Source of the DNA: Leucogyrophana mollusca
Lineage: Eukaryota > Basidiomycota > Agaricomycetes > Boletales
Assembly: GCA_021014945.1 (NCBI GenBank)
Contig: MU266411.1
Coordinates: forward strand, 1-64,000
Direction: 5' to 3'
Length of the DNA: 64,000 nt
A program made the translations under genes and the position numbers. Below the pieces are notes generated by a model. The model worked only from the letters and a program-made list of their open reading frames with translations. It did not search any database and was not told the origin of the DNA. This document shows, one piece after another, positions 22,064 through 34,054 of the stretch (the stretch's first letter is position 1; each line of letters opens with the position of its first letter).

Positions 22064-23651
22064 ATGTCGGACACTCCAAACTGGGTTTTTTCTATGTTCG
22101 CGTTTTTCGGATTCGTGCTCGCCATGATTCCCCTCCCGTGGCACCTCGAATGTTGGTTTGTCTTCGCTTCTAAATTGGCCATAATATCTAACCCGCCATA
22201 TAGCTTGGAATACCGGCACATGTTTGTACATGATTTGGACAGGCCTGGCATGCCTTAACCAGTTCATCAACTCTGTCGTTTGGAATTCGGATGTGATTAA
22301 TCGGGCACCCGTTTGGTGTGATATTTGTAAGTGGCTCAGATACTGTGAGCGTACGATAGCATTAACGGTCCTTTCTAGCCACTCGGTTCATGATCGGTTC
22401 GGCTGTTGGCATTCCTTGCGCGTCTCTGTGCATCAATCGCCGTCTATACCACATTACATCCGTCTCTTCGGTCACGAAAAGTCGTGCACAGAGGAGGCGG
22501 GATGTCCTAGTCGATCTCGGCATCGGTCTTGGTATACCTGTTATTGAGATGGCACTTCGTGAGTACAGACTTCCTCTTTGCGCTATCTAACCTGACCGCC
22601 GCGATCAGAATATATTGTACAAGGGCATCGTTTCAATATCTTCGAGGAGATCGGTTGCTATCCTTTCACGTTCAACAGCCCTCCCGCATATGCTCTCGTG
22701 TTCGCTTGGCCCATTGCCATCGGAATGGTTTCTGCCTGCTACTGCAGTACGTTTGCTTTGCCACGCGTGGTTAACATTACACTGATTATGTCGTAGTCCT
22801 TACCATTCGTGCACTGGCGCAAAGAAGATCCGAGTTCAAGGAGCTCCTCTCCGCCAACAAGAACTTGAACTCTGGACGTTATTTCCGCCTCATGGGTCTT
22901 GCAGGCATCGAAGTATGCTGCACGCTTCCCCTTGGCGCTTACTCCATCTATCTCAACGCATCTGCCGAGGAAATCCAGCGATGGGTCAGCTGGGAGAACA
23001 CCCACTATGACTTCTCGAGGGTTGGCCAATACCCATCTATTATCTGGCGCATGAACTCTTTGACAGTGCTCTCTCTTGAGCTCAGTCGCTGGCTCGTCGT
23101 CGTCTGTGCTTTCATCTTCTTCGGTTTCTTCGGATTCGCGGACGAGGCCAAGAAGAACTACCGTCTTGCGTACTTCTCGGTAGCCAAGACAGTCGGACTC
23201 TCGACTGGCAACATGACCTCAGGACTCTGGAGCTCAACTGGGTACGTTGATTTATCGACTTCGCTGCGATGTTGCAGCTGACCATGGTTACTTTCGTAGT
23301 TCCAAGCCCGAAAACACGTACAACAGCCGCAGCGGCACCATGCCTGTCTTCGTTACGCAACGCACCGAGCGCAAGCGCGACTCTATGGCTTCCTTCTCTA
23401 CCGACCTCTCTATTGGAGAGTTTGGCGCCGCATTCGACGATGTCAAGGAGGCCCCATATTCGCCCACGGAGTCATCTACGGGTTCAGCGTCGAAGGCTAG
23501 CCTTCCTTACTCTCCTGCCGATGAGAAGGAGGTCCCTTTGCCCGATCTCCCTGTGATTGCCCGCCCGGAGCCTACCCTTGATCTTGCGTCTGCACCCCGC
23601 CACGTCGCCGACACACCAGAGTCACGACGCAGTTCGATTGAGATTGTCTAA
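22064..23651 (+). CDS. STE3: STE3-type pheromone receptor R5
   Basis: Seven-helix STE3 receptor of 441 residues in six exons (22064-22151, 22204-22326, 22379-22558, 22609-22746, 22797-23241, 23300-23651). Marks are IPLPWHLESWNTGTC, APVWCDI, ASLCINRRLYHIT, IVQGHRFNIFEEIGC, SGRYFRLMGLA and FFGFFGFADEAKKNYR. These features group it with R2. The intron after WHLE is unique to R5; without removing it the frame breaks. The cytoplasmic tail is acidic and serine/proline rich and ends SIEIV. It is the rightmost member of the cluster, and the next gene to the right is metabolic. Confidence 0.95.
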
Positions 23652-25199
23652 GCGTTGTGGTCTCCGCTTCAGAAAATTCTCGCTCTCATTACTGGAAACC
23701 TCTCCATTCGCTTTCACCTCGCTCGTGTTGTTTGCCATACTATCCTTTGTATTGTTAGCTCATCTCTCGGAATCTGGATCTCTACGCGCTCGTTAATCTC
23801 TCATAGCTGATACCCCGTTTCACCCAGTATCACTATTTGTTATGTATATTTGGGCTTTAGCATAGATTTTTTGTAGCAACACCCTGTTACTCCCTTGCGC
23901 CACAATAGAACTTGTTTCTACACTACCCAGTACCGTCGGAATCAGTGAGGGTGTAAGTGGGTGCAGGATTCTTCCCACGCTTGCCTAATCCCGAACTTCG
24001 ACATGTACTCATGATCTTTCTGCTCTGCCTAATTGCTTGTGTCTCTACCCCGTCTGGATCCGACTCTGATGATCATATGGCCATCTATGGGTGGTATTCT
24101 TACTGCTGGGAAACTACGAGAATTGAGGCACTGCTATCAATTTGCTCAACGGCTTCCTGCCAATTATCTTGGGTTGCTCGATACGGGCATCGCGGAGAGG
24201 CCTCAAGACCATGTCAGCTTGGAGAATTTCTATCAAGTACAGAATGATCATATGGCACAAGAGGAGTCACGATCAAGAGCAACTTGCACGGATTAGACTA
24301 CCGCCTCGAGGCTGCAAACAAGCTGCGCTCTGCGACGGGCTAGCCTCGGATCGAGTTGGTTAGTCTCGTGTGTTTCTTCCGCTTGACGTTATTGGTTATC
24401 ATAGTCCTCTTATACGTTCTGTTGGGTCATCACAAGGAAGTCATCACGCGAACAAAGGAGGAAGTGATTGATGGGGCCAAACCCGGTCAATGTCGCAGAC
24501 ACTCGCAAACGTGTTCTTTTCCCTTTCCGCGACCGTATGACGACAGGAAGTGGTGTTGCAGATACAATGCTTCGCAGGTGGAATCTAGTGGACGGTATAA
24601 AGAGGTGAGCTGATCTCGTGACCTCTATGATCATTAGAAACGCAGTCACACAGGCCTGACGAGCCTTGTAATGCGTCGAGAATCGTGCCCGATGGTGGTG
24701 GAGGCGAAAACAGCCAAACGCTGGACCGGGTGTGATAACCATGATATTTGTCGTGTTCTCTTTGGAGTGAACAGCTACTGCAAACCATAACTGGGTCGAT
24801 AGGTACTAACATGGACCTGAGGTCCCCAACGCCAAAGGCATCAGCAGTTGCACCCCCGTTCCCCGAGCATCTGCTCGCGGTTCCGCCGCAATGAGAGAGC
24901 CCGTTGATGAAACCCGGGAGGAACTTTAGGGTCAGAAGACGGTGAGGAAGACAGCGAGCCGAAGGAAGACGAACCGGAAGAGTACCAAGGAAATTACTAC
25001 GGAAACAGCAATGGGTATGATGAACTATGATAATATTGAATCTCGGTATGTGCGTCTCTTCACAATGATCGATGAACCCTAACCCTAATCCATGGTTCAC
25101 ACCACACTGATCGCCTGTTGACATCATCACCGAAAGGTTGGTTACTTATAAACTGTGGTCTGTCTTGCTGCTATATGCTTCATCATTATCGCTACCGCT
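23652..25199. other. Intergenic right border of the mating cluster
   Basis: 1.5 kb with no supported gene. A plus-strand frame at 24033-24296 has protein-like composition in its second half (LRELRHCYQFAQRLPANYLG) and may be an exon or relic of a decayed gene. A 181-codon minus-strand frame (24585-25130) looks like chance. A short AACCCTAACCCTAATCC tract lies at 25075-25091. Confidence 0.45.
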
Positions 25200-26664
25200 A
25201 TGTGTCAGTCGATCTCTTCCATCCAGCAATGCTACGCCACCCCCTCCGCTGGGATGCACCCATCTCACACCTTGCCCCGCAAGCTCCGTGGTATACGGAA
25301 CGCAGGGTTTACCCTGACAGAAATTGCGCTCCCCGACCTTGAAGGGTTCGCCGAACAAGAGCATCCGGGCTACAGAAAGATCAGTCTCAGTGGAGAGGGT
25401 GACGTTGATATTCTTTGCATGGTTGCTCGAAAGGCCAGCGGAATCTGTAACGAGTTGGGGCTGAAAGTGCTCGCCATGCATCCGTAAGCATTGGGAAGAT
25501 CCAGATACGATAATTTTGACGTCAAGGTCCGTTCATTGTATACAGGTTTTCGAAATTCGAAGGCTACGAGGAAACTAGCAAGAGAGAGGAAAGTTTCGAA
25601 AGAGCCGCTACTTGGTTCAAAGTTCTCCAAGTATGTCGCTTCACTAACATGACTACAGGGCGACTCGGGCTGATATACCCAGGCCCTTGACTGCCAGATA
25701 CTTCAAGTCGGTTCTTCCGATGATCCTTCTTCCAGCCCTGACCTAGATGTCATTGCACGAGACTTGCGCCAATTGGCGGATGAAGCCGATTCCCAGAGCC
25801 CTCCTATCAAAATGTGTGCTCTTCTTGATTTTGGGTGCTTGATAATGAATTAACCATCCCATAAAGTGCTTACGAGTTGTGGGCTTGGGCTGCACACGTG
25901 TCTGTCTCCCGTTGTCGCTAAACCAGACCAGCGGAAAGTTACTCACAATGATTCAGGAACACTTGGGAGGGCGCATGGGAGGTGTGCAAACGAGTCGACA
26001 GGCCCAACTTCGGCCTATGTCTGGATACCTTTCAGATCTGCGGTAATTACTCAACGATTGCGTCCGGACGCGTGTCTGTTTTAAAGAATATGTTGTAGCT
26101 CGCACATACATGAACCCCGCACCATCCACGGATGGCGCAGACCTGTTCCCGATTTCTCCAGGAGCCCCGCTCGCTCCACAGCTATCGGCATCTCTACACA
26201 AACTCACGGAAACACTCACTGCTCCCGCTGCCCAAGAGAAAATATTTTATTTCCAGATCTCTGACGCCAGCGGCCCGGCCAAGATTCGGTCGGCTGACCT
26301 TGTCAAGGTGGCAGCTGAGAAAGGTATTTCGCCGTTGTATGCATGGTCAAATGCGTGGCGACCCCTTCCGTACATGGAGGAAATTGATGCGGGGAAACAT
26401 TACGGTTGTTTTATGCCTGTACTCGACGTCATCGAGGCCGTTCTAGGAACGGGGTGGAGGGGACCTTGGTCCTATGAGGTGTGCGGACTTTTCATGTTTA
26501 ACTGGCGGTGGATTGATCAAATAATTTTTTCCCGATAGGTTTTCTATGAGGAGGATATGTCGAGAGACGACCCGAACGTACCGGAGAAGTGGGCTCGAGC
26601 TGCCATGGAAAGCCATCAGAAGATCTTACAGGCACTGGAGCCTCTCCATGTTGGGGAGAAATGA
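25200..26664 (+). CDS. TIM-barrel protein, 3-dehydroshikimate dehydratase-like
   Basis: Seven exons (25200-25483, 25546-25630, 25683-25813, 25867-25899, 25957-26042, 26099-26478, 26539-26664) give 374 residues of the xylose isomerase-like TIM-barrel family. The pattern ATPSAGMHPSHTLPRKL, LGLKVLAMHP, LQVGSS, YELWAWAAHVNTWEG, GLCLDTFQI and KIFYFQISDA follows fungal 3-dehydroshikimate dehydratases. Those convert 3-dehydroshikimate to protocatechuate in quinate and aromatic catabolism; a metal-binding site is formed by Glu, Asp, His/Gln and Glu. The start ATG at 25200 is 45 bases into a longer open frame; an upstream non-coding exon is possible. Other sugar-phosphate isomerase-like enzymes of the same fold cannot be excluded. 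Confidence 0.8.
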
Positions 26665-27393
26665 AGGGATGTCCGATTGTAGCCTTCACGCCGAATATTC
26701 CTTGTCAAATGACGACTATCAAATTCTAATGCACCGTTTTACATGTACCTCTCAGTAGTGGAGGATGCAGGTCAGTGTTTCGGTGCTCTGTGTGTGACAC
26801 GGTGAGTTTGAATCAATCGAGCCCGTCGAACGGGAGCTCTCTCACTAAGATCGGGAAGAGCTACCAGTGTCGCGCCGAGCTCGGGGCCTTGACCTCATCT
26901 CTGGACGGATCCCGCCAGTCAGAGTTACCAAAGGATTCCGAAGACCGCCGCAAAAACGAACATCAATCCAAGTAAGCGAAAACCCTGGAACATAAGAGCC
27001 ATGAAGGCATCGCGGCATGCTATGGGTTGGACTTCCCTCAGCACTTTCACCTCCATCTTCTCTGAGATCCGATCAGCACTGGGTCTCTTAATAGCTGCAG
27101 CAAACAAACCACTTTCGCCGTCCTTCCTAACCGTCGAGGTGGATTAACTGAGATATATATAAATTACAACTTGTGAACATAAGTCAACAATGGACCATAG
27201 GGTAATCGGTTATCCGAGGCAGAACTAGTGCTTGAAAGAGGCTGCTCACTTAAAAGTTGCTCTAGACGCCTCTCTCATTTCCCCCAGCTAGTCCAAGAGC
27301 AGCACGCCTCATCAGTGTTGGAGGGGTATGAAAGTCAGATCGGGAGCTCAATCGGATCACGGAACCAACACAAGATAGCACCTCTCCTGAGTA
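26665..27393. other. Intergenic between convergent genes
   Basis: 729 bases between the 3' ends of the dehydratase and the F-box gene. Nothing recognised. Confidence 0.5.
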
Positions 27394-29206
27394 TCACCAG
27401 GGCGACTGTTGACGCGAGGCGAATTCGTAAGAAGACCTAGATATTTCGAGGAAGTCGACATTAAGCCCTCGAGAACGAAATTGGGCTAAGCGATCTGCCG
27501 GACTCTGCAAGGACATCCGCACCAGGAAGGTCCCTTTGTTTTTTCGAGTTGGCGTGGACGTTAGCTGCCTGAGTTGGGCGACACCATGGATAGGCCCTTC
27601 GACAGCACAACGCATCTCAGCCATCTCCGAGATCTTCTCAACGGTCTCGACACAATCCCATTGCACGCACACGCTTTCCAGCAGTGGAAGTAGACACACC
27701 ACCTCCCCACTAACGAACTGGGGTGTTAGGGCGTGGATTAAGGGGAGAAGAGAATGACCGCGGAATAGTTGGACGGTGAGATGAGTCAGGAGGGGAGCAG
27801 CAAGCAAAAGTCCAGCAAAGTCCTCCGGTCCATAAAATTCCGATGAGCATGTGAAAGTGAACTCCTTCAAGGTATTGGCGTTACGGCTAAGGAATACTTC
27901 CAACTCCCGGTGATATTCCACCTCGTTTACTATCCCTAAATCATGGATGATGAGCACCCGAAGACGCGGAGTAGTGAGTGATCCGAGGAAGTATACGACC
28001 ACGGAATTCTCGCCGACGTCCTCGAGAAAGCGTAGGTGGAGAGACTGCAGCTGCGGTAACACGATCGGCTGGGACGCCGGGATATCGTCTATAACCTCCA
28101 AGGTGAGGACGCAAGATTCGAGACTGCTGCACTGTGCCAGAATCGCAAGGTAGCTTGTCACGGGAGAAGCCTGCCCTGTCCAGCCGGCATAGAATGAAAG
28201 GTGCGTGATCAGCGCCCACCGGGCGCAGGAGTGCCCAACGTCCAGCCCATCCAAAGATAATCGTAATTTGCGGAGTGGAGAACTATCCAGTCGAAATACG
28301 ATTGGCGTGGCGTCGGTGCCATGATCCGCGTCCGAATATGACTTACAGCCGCTGTCCAATATCTTCAAAAAGGTAAGAGATGGAAATGGTTTCTGGAACA
28401 TCTCCGCGATGGCGCGGAAAACCATCTGTGAATTTTCAACTTCAATGCATAGTGTTGACCAGCGAGCGGCATGCGCTGTGACGGTGTTGAGCACTGAAGT
28501 GAGTGCCGCACTTGGTCGGCGGAACCGTAAATGGAGGAGAAGCGACATGGGAAGAGAGCCGGAATTCCGCAGCCAGGTCAAGAGCTTCGGTATGGTTACT
28601 TTGTGGGTGTATTCATCATCCACATCCCCGCGTTCCCGTATTGCAAGGGAGAGGTCGCACCATAGGTGCGGAGACCTTTGCGATATCGTACGCCATGAGC
28701 TGCAAACCCTACCAAGTAGCACAGGCGCCAGATGGCGGGTGCCGCGGCGGTTGTACAAGTCATTTGCACTGTTGCATCGCTCTGGAAGACAATGCTCAAA
28801 GACATGCGACATAACCTCCGGAGGCATTCTCTTCACAGGAGCGGACGTAGCCCTCAGTTCCGCGATGAGGCTCTCCACAATGGCCTGACTCTTTTCCGTC
28901 TCTGACACGACTTTTTGAAGGCGGATAGCCTCGAGTATGACCGCGGCAAGTTCTTTTTGACGCTCTTCAAGTGAAATCTTGATGCGTTCGACATGTTTCT
29001 TCTTCTGTTCGATCAGGTTTTGGATATCTCGCGTCTGGAACTCGTTGGGTACAAAATTTGTCGTCAGTAGCTCTGATAGCGACGTCTGGCGGACAACACA
29101 GTAAACTAGTATGAGCACTGTCATCCGCTAGCGCCAGATTGCTTACCGGTATCTCCAGATCTAGGGGTGGTATCTGCGTGAACGCGTAGTTTGTATCGCA
29201 CCTCAT
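27394..29206 (-). CDS. F-box protein (Agaricomycete expanded family) FB1
   Basis: Two exons (29147-29206, 27394-29085) give 583 residues. The 20-residue first exon (IPPLDLEIP) is joined in phase 0 to TSLSELLTTNFVPNE. That T/S-x-L-LL-TN-x-VP opening, followed by a coiled coil (residues about 35-70) and the F-box core VKRMPPEVMSHVFEHCLP, is the typical plan of this family. An F-box tryptophan-arginine motif (SSWRTISQRSPHLW) follows, then leucine-rich irregular repeats to the end. F-box proteins bring substrates to SCF ubiquitin ligases through Skp1; the substrate cannot be inferred. A start at the ATG at 29124 would place intron sequence into the protein and is rejected. Confidence 0.85.
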
Positions 29207-29373
29207 CTTTCGAATTGGCGAATAAATAACTTGTGGGTTGTCGTGGAGCGGGATGAAGGCAAGGTCGCGCGTCGGACTTTCGGTGGATACACGTAACTAG
29301 TATCGGTGTCACATAAGATACTTGAGACATTGAAACAAGATCAAGGTACGGAGGGACAAATGATAATACACAA

Positions 29374-30440
29374 TTATTCGTACAGCTGGCGCATCGACGC
29401 GACGATATATGGGCAATGCATGTGGCGGGGATACCGCAGGAGGTGAGTCCCTTTCGCCGCTAATTCGCTAAGTGTCTTTTCTTTCCAGACCCATTTGTTC
29501 CCCTCTTTCTCCATGAGACCTGGGTGCCATACTGCATGATGGGGACCGCCTTTCCGGAAAACGAGGCCTGCGTCGCAACAAAAATTCAACCACCAAAACC
29601 AAGGGCGGTCTTTGAACGTCACTGTTGGAATGTCCATTTTCTTGAGGTACAGGTACGATATCCACAGGAAGACTTTGTCGACGGAGTCTGGCGAATCGGC
29701 TTGTTAATACTTAGGGAATAAACCAGCCCAAACGTGTGCACATACAGACACAAGGCACCGCAGCGAGAAATTCGGGGTGCTTGAATTCTTTGGCATTCGC
29801 TTGCACAACTCTGGGGTTTGTGCTGGCAAGCATGTCCCCTAAGGAAGTCCCAAGAGGAGGATGAGGAACTATGTCTGCGTCGTTCACAGTGAACGCGAGG
29901 GATGGGTTTCCGCCACTGGAAGGCCGGTAAGAAATGGAGAAAATGGCGTAGTCTTTGTTCAGATCATATGGACGGCCCAGATCGTGGATCGCAGAAGCCA
30001 GGGACTGCTCGAGACCCTGGCGATGTACCTCGACCCAGTCTTCCAAGATGCATTTGCATTCTTGTACAGGTGGAAAACCGGGAGGAAGGGGAAGATCGCG
30101 GTCACGCTGTATATTCTGTAAGTTTCGCTGTTGCTCCCTGCACACAAACTTGTGCTGCGGCCACAACGCGACCTGATGTTCACGACACTATCCAGGAGAT
30201 CCATATCAAGTTAGAAACATTGTTAGCTGGCACATCGCACATATTTTTAGAAGGAGCATAGCTCACGCAGAAGCGCACGCTGTGACACCCCGAACAAACG
30301 GGGAAAGGCTTCGCACCTGGCGGCCTTGTGGCTCCACAGTACTGGCAAGCTTCAACTTTATTCCGGCTGATCGCAAGGGACTCTTTTGCCGCATATATCT
30401 TGAATGCAGCCTTGCGGCCGGACGCCCCCTCTTCCAGCAT
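29374..30440 (-). CDS. MYND zinc-finger protein
   Basis: Three exons (30267-30440, 29746-30187, 29374-29699) encode 313 residues. Zinc ligands of the MYND finger are visible at residues C32-x2-C35, C49-x2-C52, C58, then H62, H70 and C74 (QYC, VCSGC, RFC, REHQVALWPQHKFVC). The usual C at the C-Q position is H62 here. The finger is split by intron 1. The rest has no recognised catalytic motif and ends with an aromatic-rich segment (DRPWFWWLNFCC). MYND fingers mediate protein-protein contacts; in Agaricomycetes many such proteins have no known role. It lies tail-to-head with FB1 and divergent from the methyltransferase gene at 30680. Confidence 0.82.
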
Positions 30441-30679
30441 TCTGTCGTGCTCTGTAGGTTTTTCCGTCTACTAAGATCACTTGAGTCGACGATAGGAGTC
30501 ACGGTGTCGCGGGGGACCGGGGCTTGACCCGCTATGACATCCTATAGTCATGGTAATAAGCGGGCTTCTATTTGGCGTTATTGACTGGGACCTTCCAGAA
30601 ATAACAAGAACAAACATGGCAGTCCTTTGAACGACTCTGCATGTCTCGCGCTGTCGATTAGAGGCTGGATCTGACAACT

Positions 30680-31470
30680 ATGTCAGACCTCAAAATCCCA
30701 CTGCTCTTGGTCTCAGCTTGTGGGCTACACTATACCATGACACCTCCGACTGCTCGCCCCCCAGCTAAGGAGCGGCTCAATCCCTCGGGATGGGAAGTGG
30801 TTGTTCCGTGGATACACCACGCTTTCAAGGTAGGTATCGGCTTCATATTTCCTCGCAATTAGCACCAGCCAACCGTTATTTTTCTTGTCAGGGAGTTTAT
30901 TGGACTTTGACGCTATCCGAAACACTCGTCGCATACACAGCTATCAATCCGACCTCAGTTGTATCTAGAAGCATAATAAGCTATCTAGTACGTCGCCCAA
31001 ACGCGGATGATGTAATCTCTCAAGTGGGCCGGTTGACTCCTGCTTTCCTTGCTGGATGTTGCCTGAGCCTCACAGGTAGTTTACTCCGCAGCTACTGCTA
31101 CCACGTTCTAGGCAGGCTGTTCACATTTGAGCTCAGCATTCGTCAGCAACACAAACTCGTCACCTCCGGACCTTACTCGTTTGTGCGGCACCCGAGCTAC
31201 ACCGGCGCTCTTTGTGTCGCAATGGGGATATCGTTGTGCCATCTGAATCCCCGGTCTTGGCTCGTGACCTGCTCTGGGCTGTTTCCAACCTCTGACGCTG
31301 GAATCACGAACACATTGGTCGGTGCATGGGCGTGCATTTGCACTGTGGTTTATTTTGGGTTGAAAAGTCGAATGGAGAAGGAGGACGCCATGCTGGAGGG
31401 GACATTTGGGACCGAATGGCGGCTTTGGGCGAAGAAAGTACCATGCCGATTGATACCATGGGTTTACTAG
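30680..31470 (+). CDS. Isoprenylcysteine carboxyl methyltransferase family protein
   Basis: Two exons (30680-30829, 30892-31470) encode 242 residues with several hydrophobic spans. The conserved catalytic end is plain: LVTSGPYSFVRHPSYTG (the ICMT H-x-L-V-T-x-G-P-Y-x-x-V-R-H-P-x-Y core), then RMEKEDAMLEGTFGTEW, which corresponds to the R-x-x-x-E-E substrate/SAM motif. ICMTs in the ER membrane methylate the carboxyl group of farnesylated cysteines, the last step in making CaaX pheromones, Ras and G-gamma subunits. The gene is 7 kb from receptor R5, so a role in pheromone maturation is possible. However, mushrooms often carry several ICMT-like genes and this one may have another substrate. Confidence 0.85.
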
Positions 31471-31670
31471 ATCCATGGGCGGCCATCGACTTTCTCCCGA
31501 TATAGCGCGTACTTCGGTAACAGGATGGATGATCATCATGAATATCCGACGCTGGACAACGGCCAGGCGTAAAGCTACTTATAAAGTATGAGAAGGCGAA
31601 GAATCGGGCCCGTAAAAATATCCTTTGCGGCATACACACGGGTAGGCAGGCTGAACAGCTTAGGCGCACC

Positions 31671-33312
31671 CTACATCCCGGATTTTGTTAACTCCACGTA
31701 GAGGCCCGCATCGATGTACTCCTGCAACCGGAGCTTCAGCATCGCAATCTTCGCGTCCCTCGTATCCACCCCGTATTCGAACGTCGCGAACTGCAAGTGA
31801 AATCTCTGAAGCCGCGGCTCAGAAACACATCGTGACTCCACCAGCGCAGCGATAGCCTCAACCGCCATGCCTGCGGAACACCTGAGATGTAGTGTGTCGA
31901 GATGCGGGCAGACCAGCTGGGACTGATCTGAAGTGGGTGGAAGCGTGAGGGCGGAAATGAGATTGTGGTTTAGGCGCAAGAGGCCAGCCAGGAACTGCAT
32001 GGATTTCAGACAGGGGAGTTGTTTGAGACACGCTACGACAGCGACATCTGGAATGTCGATTCTGATGAAGCTGAGGTTCTCGAGTGTCCCTGCCGAGCGG
32101 ACGAGTAAGGGCAGGCACTCGGTTTGTCCCGTGAATGATCCAAGCGCGAGGCTGGCATTTTGGATCTCGAAGCTGCGCAGCTGCGGAAGATCAAGAGCAT
32201 CAAAGAAACGCTCGAGATAGGGGGTCTGTGCATAAATGCGTATCTTGAGCGTCTCCACGCATGGTAATGTGACGGGTTCTATCAAGTCGAGATCGAAGAG
32301 CATGTTATCGAGGAGGGCTCCCAAACCCAAGTAACAGGATTTGAGGTTGGTACATTGAGCGAGAATGGTGAGGTAATTACTGTGGGCTGGGTTCCAGAAG
32401 GAGCTTGCTTCGTATTGAAGGGACAGCTCTGTCAGCTGAGACCAAGGGACTTGGAAGTCGCGCAGGTCCAAGCAGCCCCAAGAAACTGAGAGACTACGAA
32501 GGCTGGGCGCCGAGTGCAATACGACCGCGGGCGGATTCTCCCGACTGGGTAAACTGTTGCTGCTCTCGAGCTCGAGGCGTTCCAGGGAGGGGATGGAGCT
32601 CTGTGTGAAGGTGAGGAGAGAACTAAGAGCTTGTGGCGAAAAATGGAGCGTAAGCTCTTTGAAACGAGTTCCGAGAGTCAGGATTTGCTGATCGAGTGGA
32701 ACAAGAGCTGACCAAGGGATAGGAGACCCCTTGGGATGGTCGAGGAATAGGGAGATGGGAAGCCCTTTCGAACGTGAGATCCAAAGATGCATGGTCATGA
32801 TTATAGACTGCATCGCTGTGTCCCAGTCAGATGAAGTCGGGGGAAATTCCATTCTAAGTGTTGTCCAAAGACAGGGGAGCGAGAACGTCAGCTCCCGCCA
32901 GGCTTTGCAAACCTGCCCGAGTAATAAGGGTGCTTTCCGCGGATTTGCGGTAGGCAGACCTTCGTCGCGGAGACATTGCTCGAAGATGTGGGCGATAATA
33001 TCAGTCGGCATGCGCCGGACTGGCGACATGAGCGCTTCCAGCTCCTGCACTACCCCTCGCACCCCCGCTTTCTTATCCTCTAGCCGCGCGAGTTCTGCAC
33101 GAGTACGTTCAATCTCAGCTCCCACAATTTCGAGTTCCTGATTACGCTCCGCGAGCAGGGTGAATATGCGCTGAGCGTCCATCTGAGAAGGGACACAATT
33201 GGTGCGGAAGAGTCGGGAGATCGATACCTACATTGCATCATTGAGCCCTTATATACCATTCGGGACTATGAATATCCGTGGAACTGGAACATACCGGTAT
33301 TTTTGGATCCAT
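31671..33312 (-). CDS. F-box protein (Agaricomycete expanded family) FB2
   Basis: Two exons: a tiny first exon of 18 bases (33295-33312, MDPKIP) and 31671-33227, giving 524 residues. After splicing the start reads MDPKIPVSISRLFRTNCVPS, the same opening as FB1 (EIP then TSLSELLTTNFVP), which is the reason for extending the gene past the internal ATG at 33182. A coiled coil (AEIERTRAELARLEDK) precedes the F-box core VRRMPTDIIAHIFEQCL and the tryptophan motif CKAWRELTFSLPCLW. Irregular leucine-rich repeats follow to the end. It presumably works as an SCF ubiquitin ligase adaptor with unknown target. Confidence 0.85.
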
Positions 33313-34054
33313 TAGGCACGACGACAGAAGGGGGATAAAGGCTGCTTGACGTTTCATTGACGCGCCCTGCTTTTGAGGAGGAGGAGAAGAGAGCACGAGG
33401 TCGCCATGCCCCCTCGCCCTGTCTATCTTACGTTGCCAAAAGTCAAGATGTCCCTGGCACGCGGAACAGAAAGCGAACGATAGCACTTACCCGCCGTAAT
33501 GGAACCTTACCATTCTTGATAACCTTACGCTGACTCTATGTAATGATACCCCACGACGGACGGCCATCACGGGCTTAGACAGCCAGCAGGTCTTTATGGC
33601 TCCGTGAATACTTGAATCGGTGAAACCACGCGGGCCCCCGGCAATCAGGTGACACAAAGTGGTAATGGCAGTCCCAGGATGGCTCGCACTGCTGGGGTGC
33701 CGCGGGCGTTGGTCTAAAAGACGCAGGGTGTTGAAAGGTACCTTTTTACCTTTTCAAACCTTGCGCTGCATCCTATAAGCACTTGCTCCGCTGATAACTA
33801 ATTCATGGAGGGAGGGCAACAGCAACCGCGATCACGATGGTCATGGGGACTTGGGGCGGGTGGCGGATGGGAAACTGTTAGTTTGGTCTTGTTATTTCTC
33901 AAGGCCGTTGCCAAACAAAGCCACACTTTCGCTACCACGCTTTTACGGATCTGGTGGCACAAGGCGTACGCGTCACGGTCCGCTCCCTCAATATCTGTGT
34001 TTCTGAACTTTTCATTATCTTTTTAAAAGCGAGGTGAATCCGAAACCGCGCATA
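33313..34054. other. Divergent promoter region of FB2 and RPN9
   Basis: 742 bases, no supported gene; the two flanking genes are transcribed away from each other. Confidence 0.55.

Noticed and set aside
25075..25091. Telomere-like tract AACCCTAACCCTAATCC
   Set aside because: Only two and a half units; too short to claim an interstitial telomere. A shorter similar tract near 47.7 kb shows such runs arise by chance.
24585..25130. 181-codon minus-strand frame
   Set aside because: Cysteine/histidine-rich translation without splice sites, domains or even codon use; judged chance.
33163..33182. Internal ATG (33182) as the start of FB2
   Set aside because: The frame upstream to the splice site at 33227 encodes the family's conserved RTNCVPS opening, so the start lies in a separate first exon.
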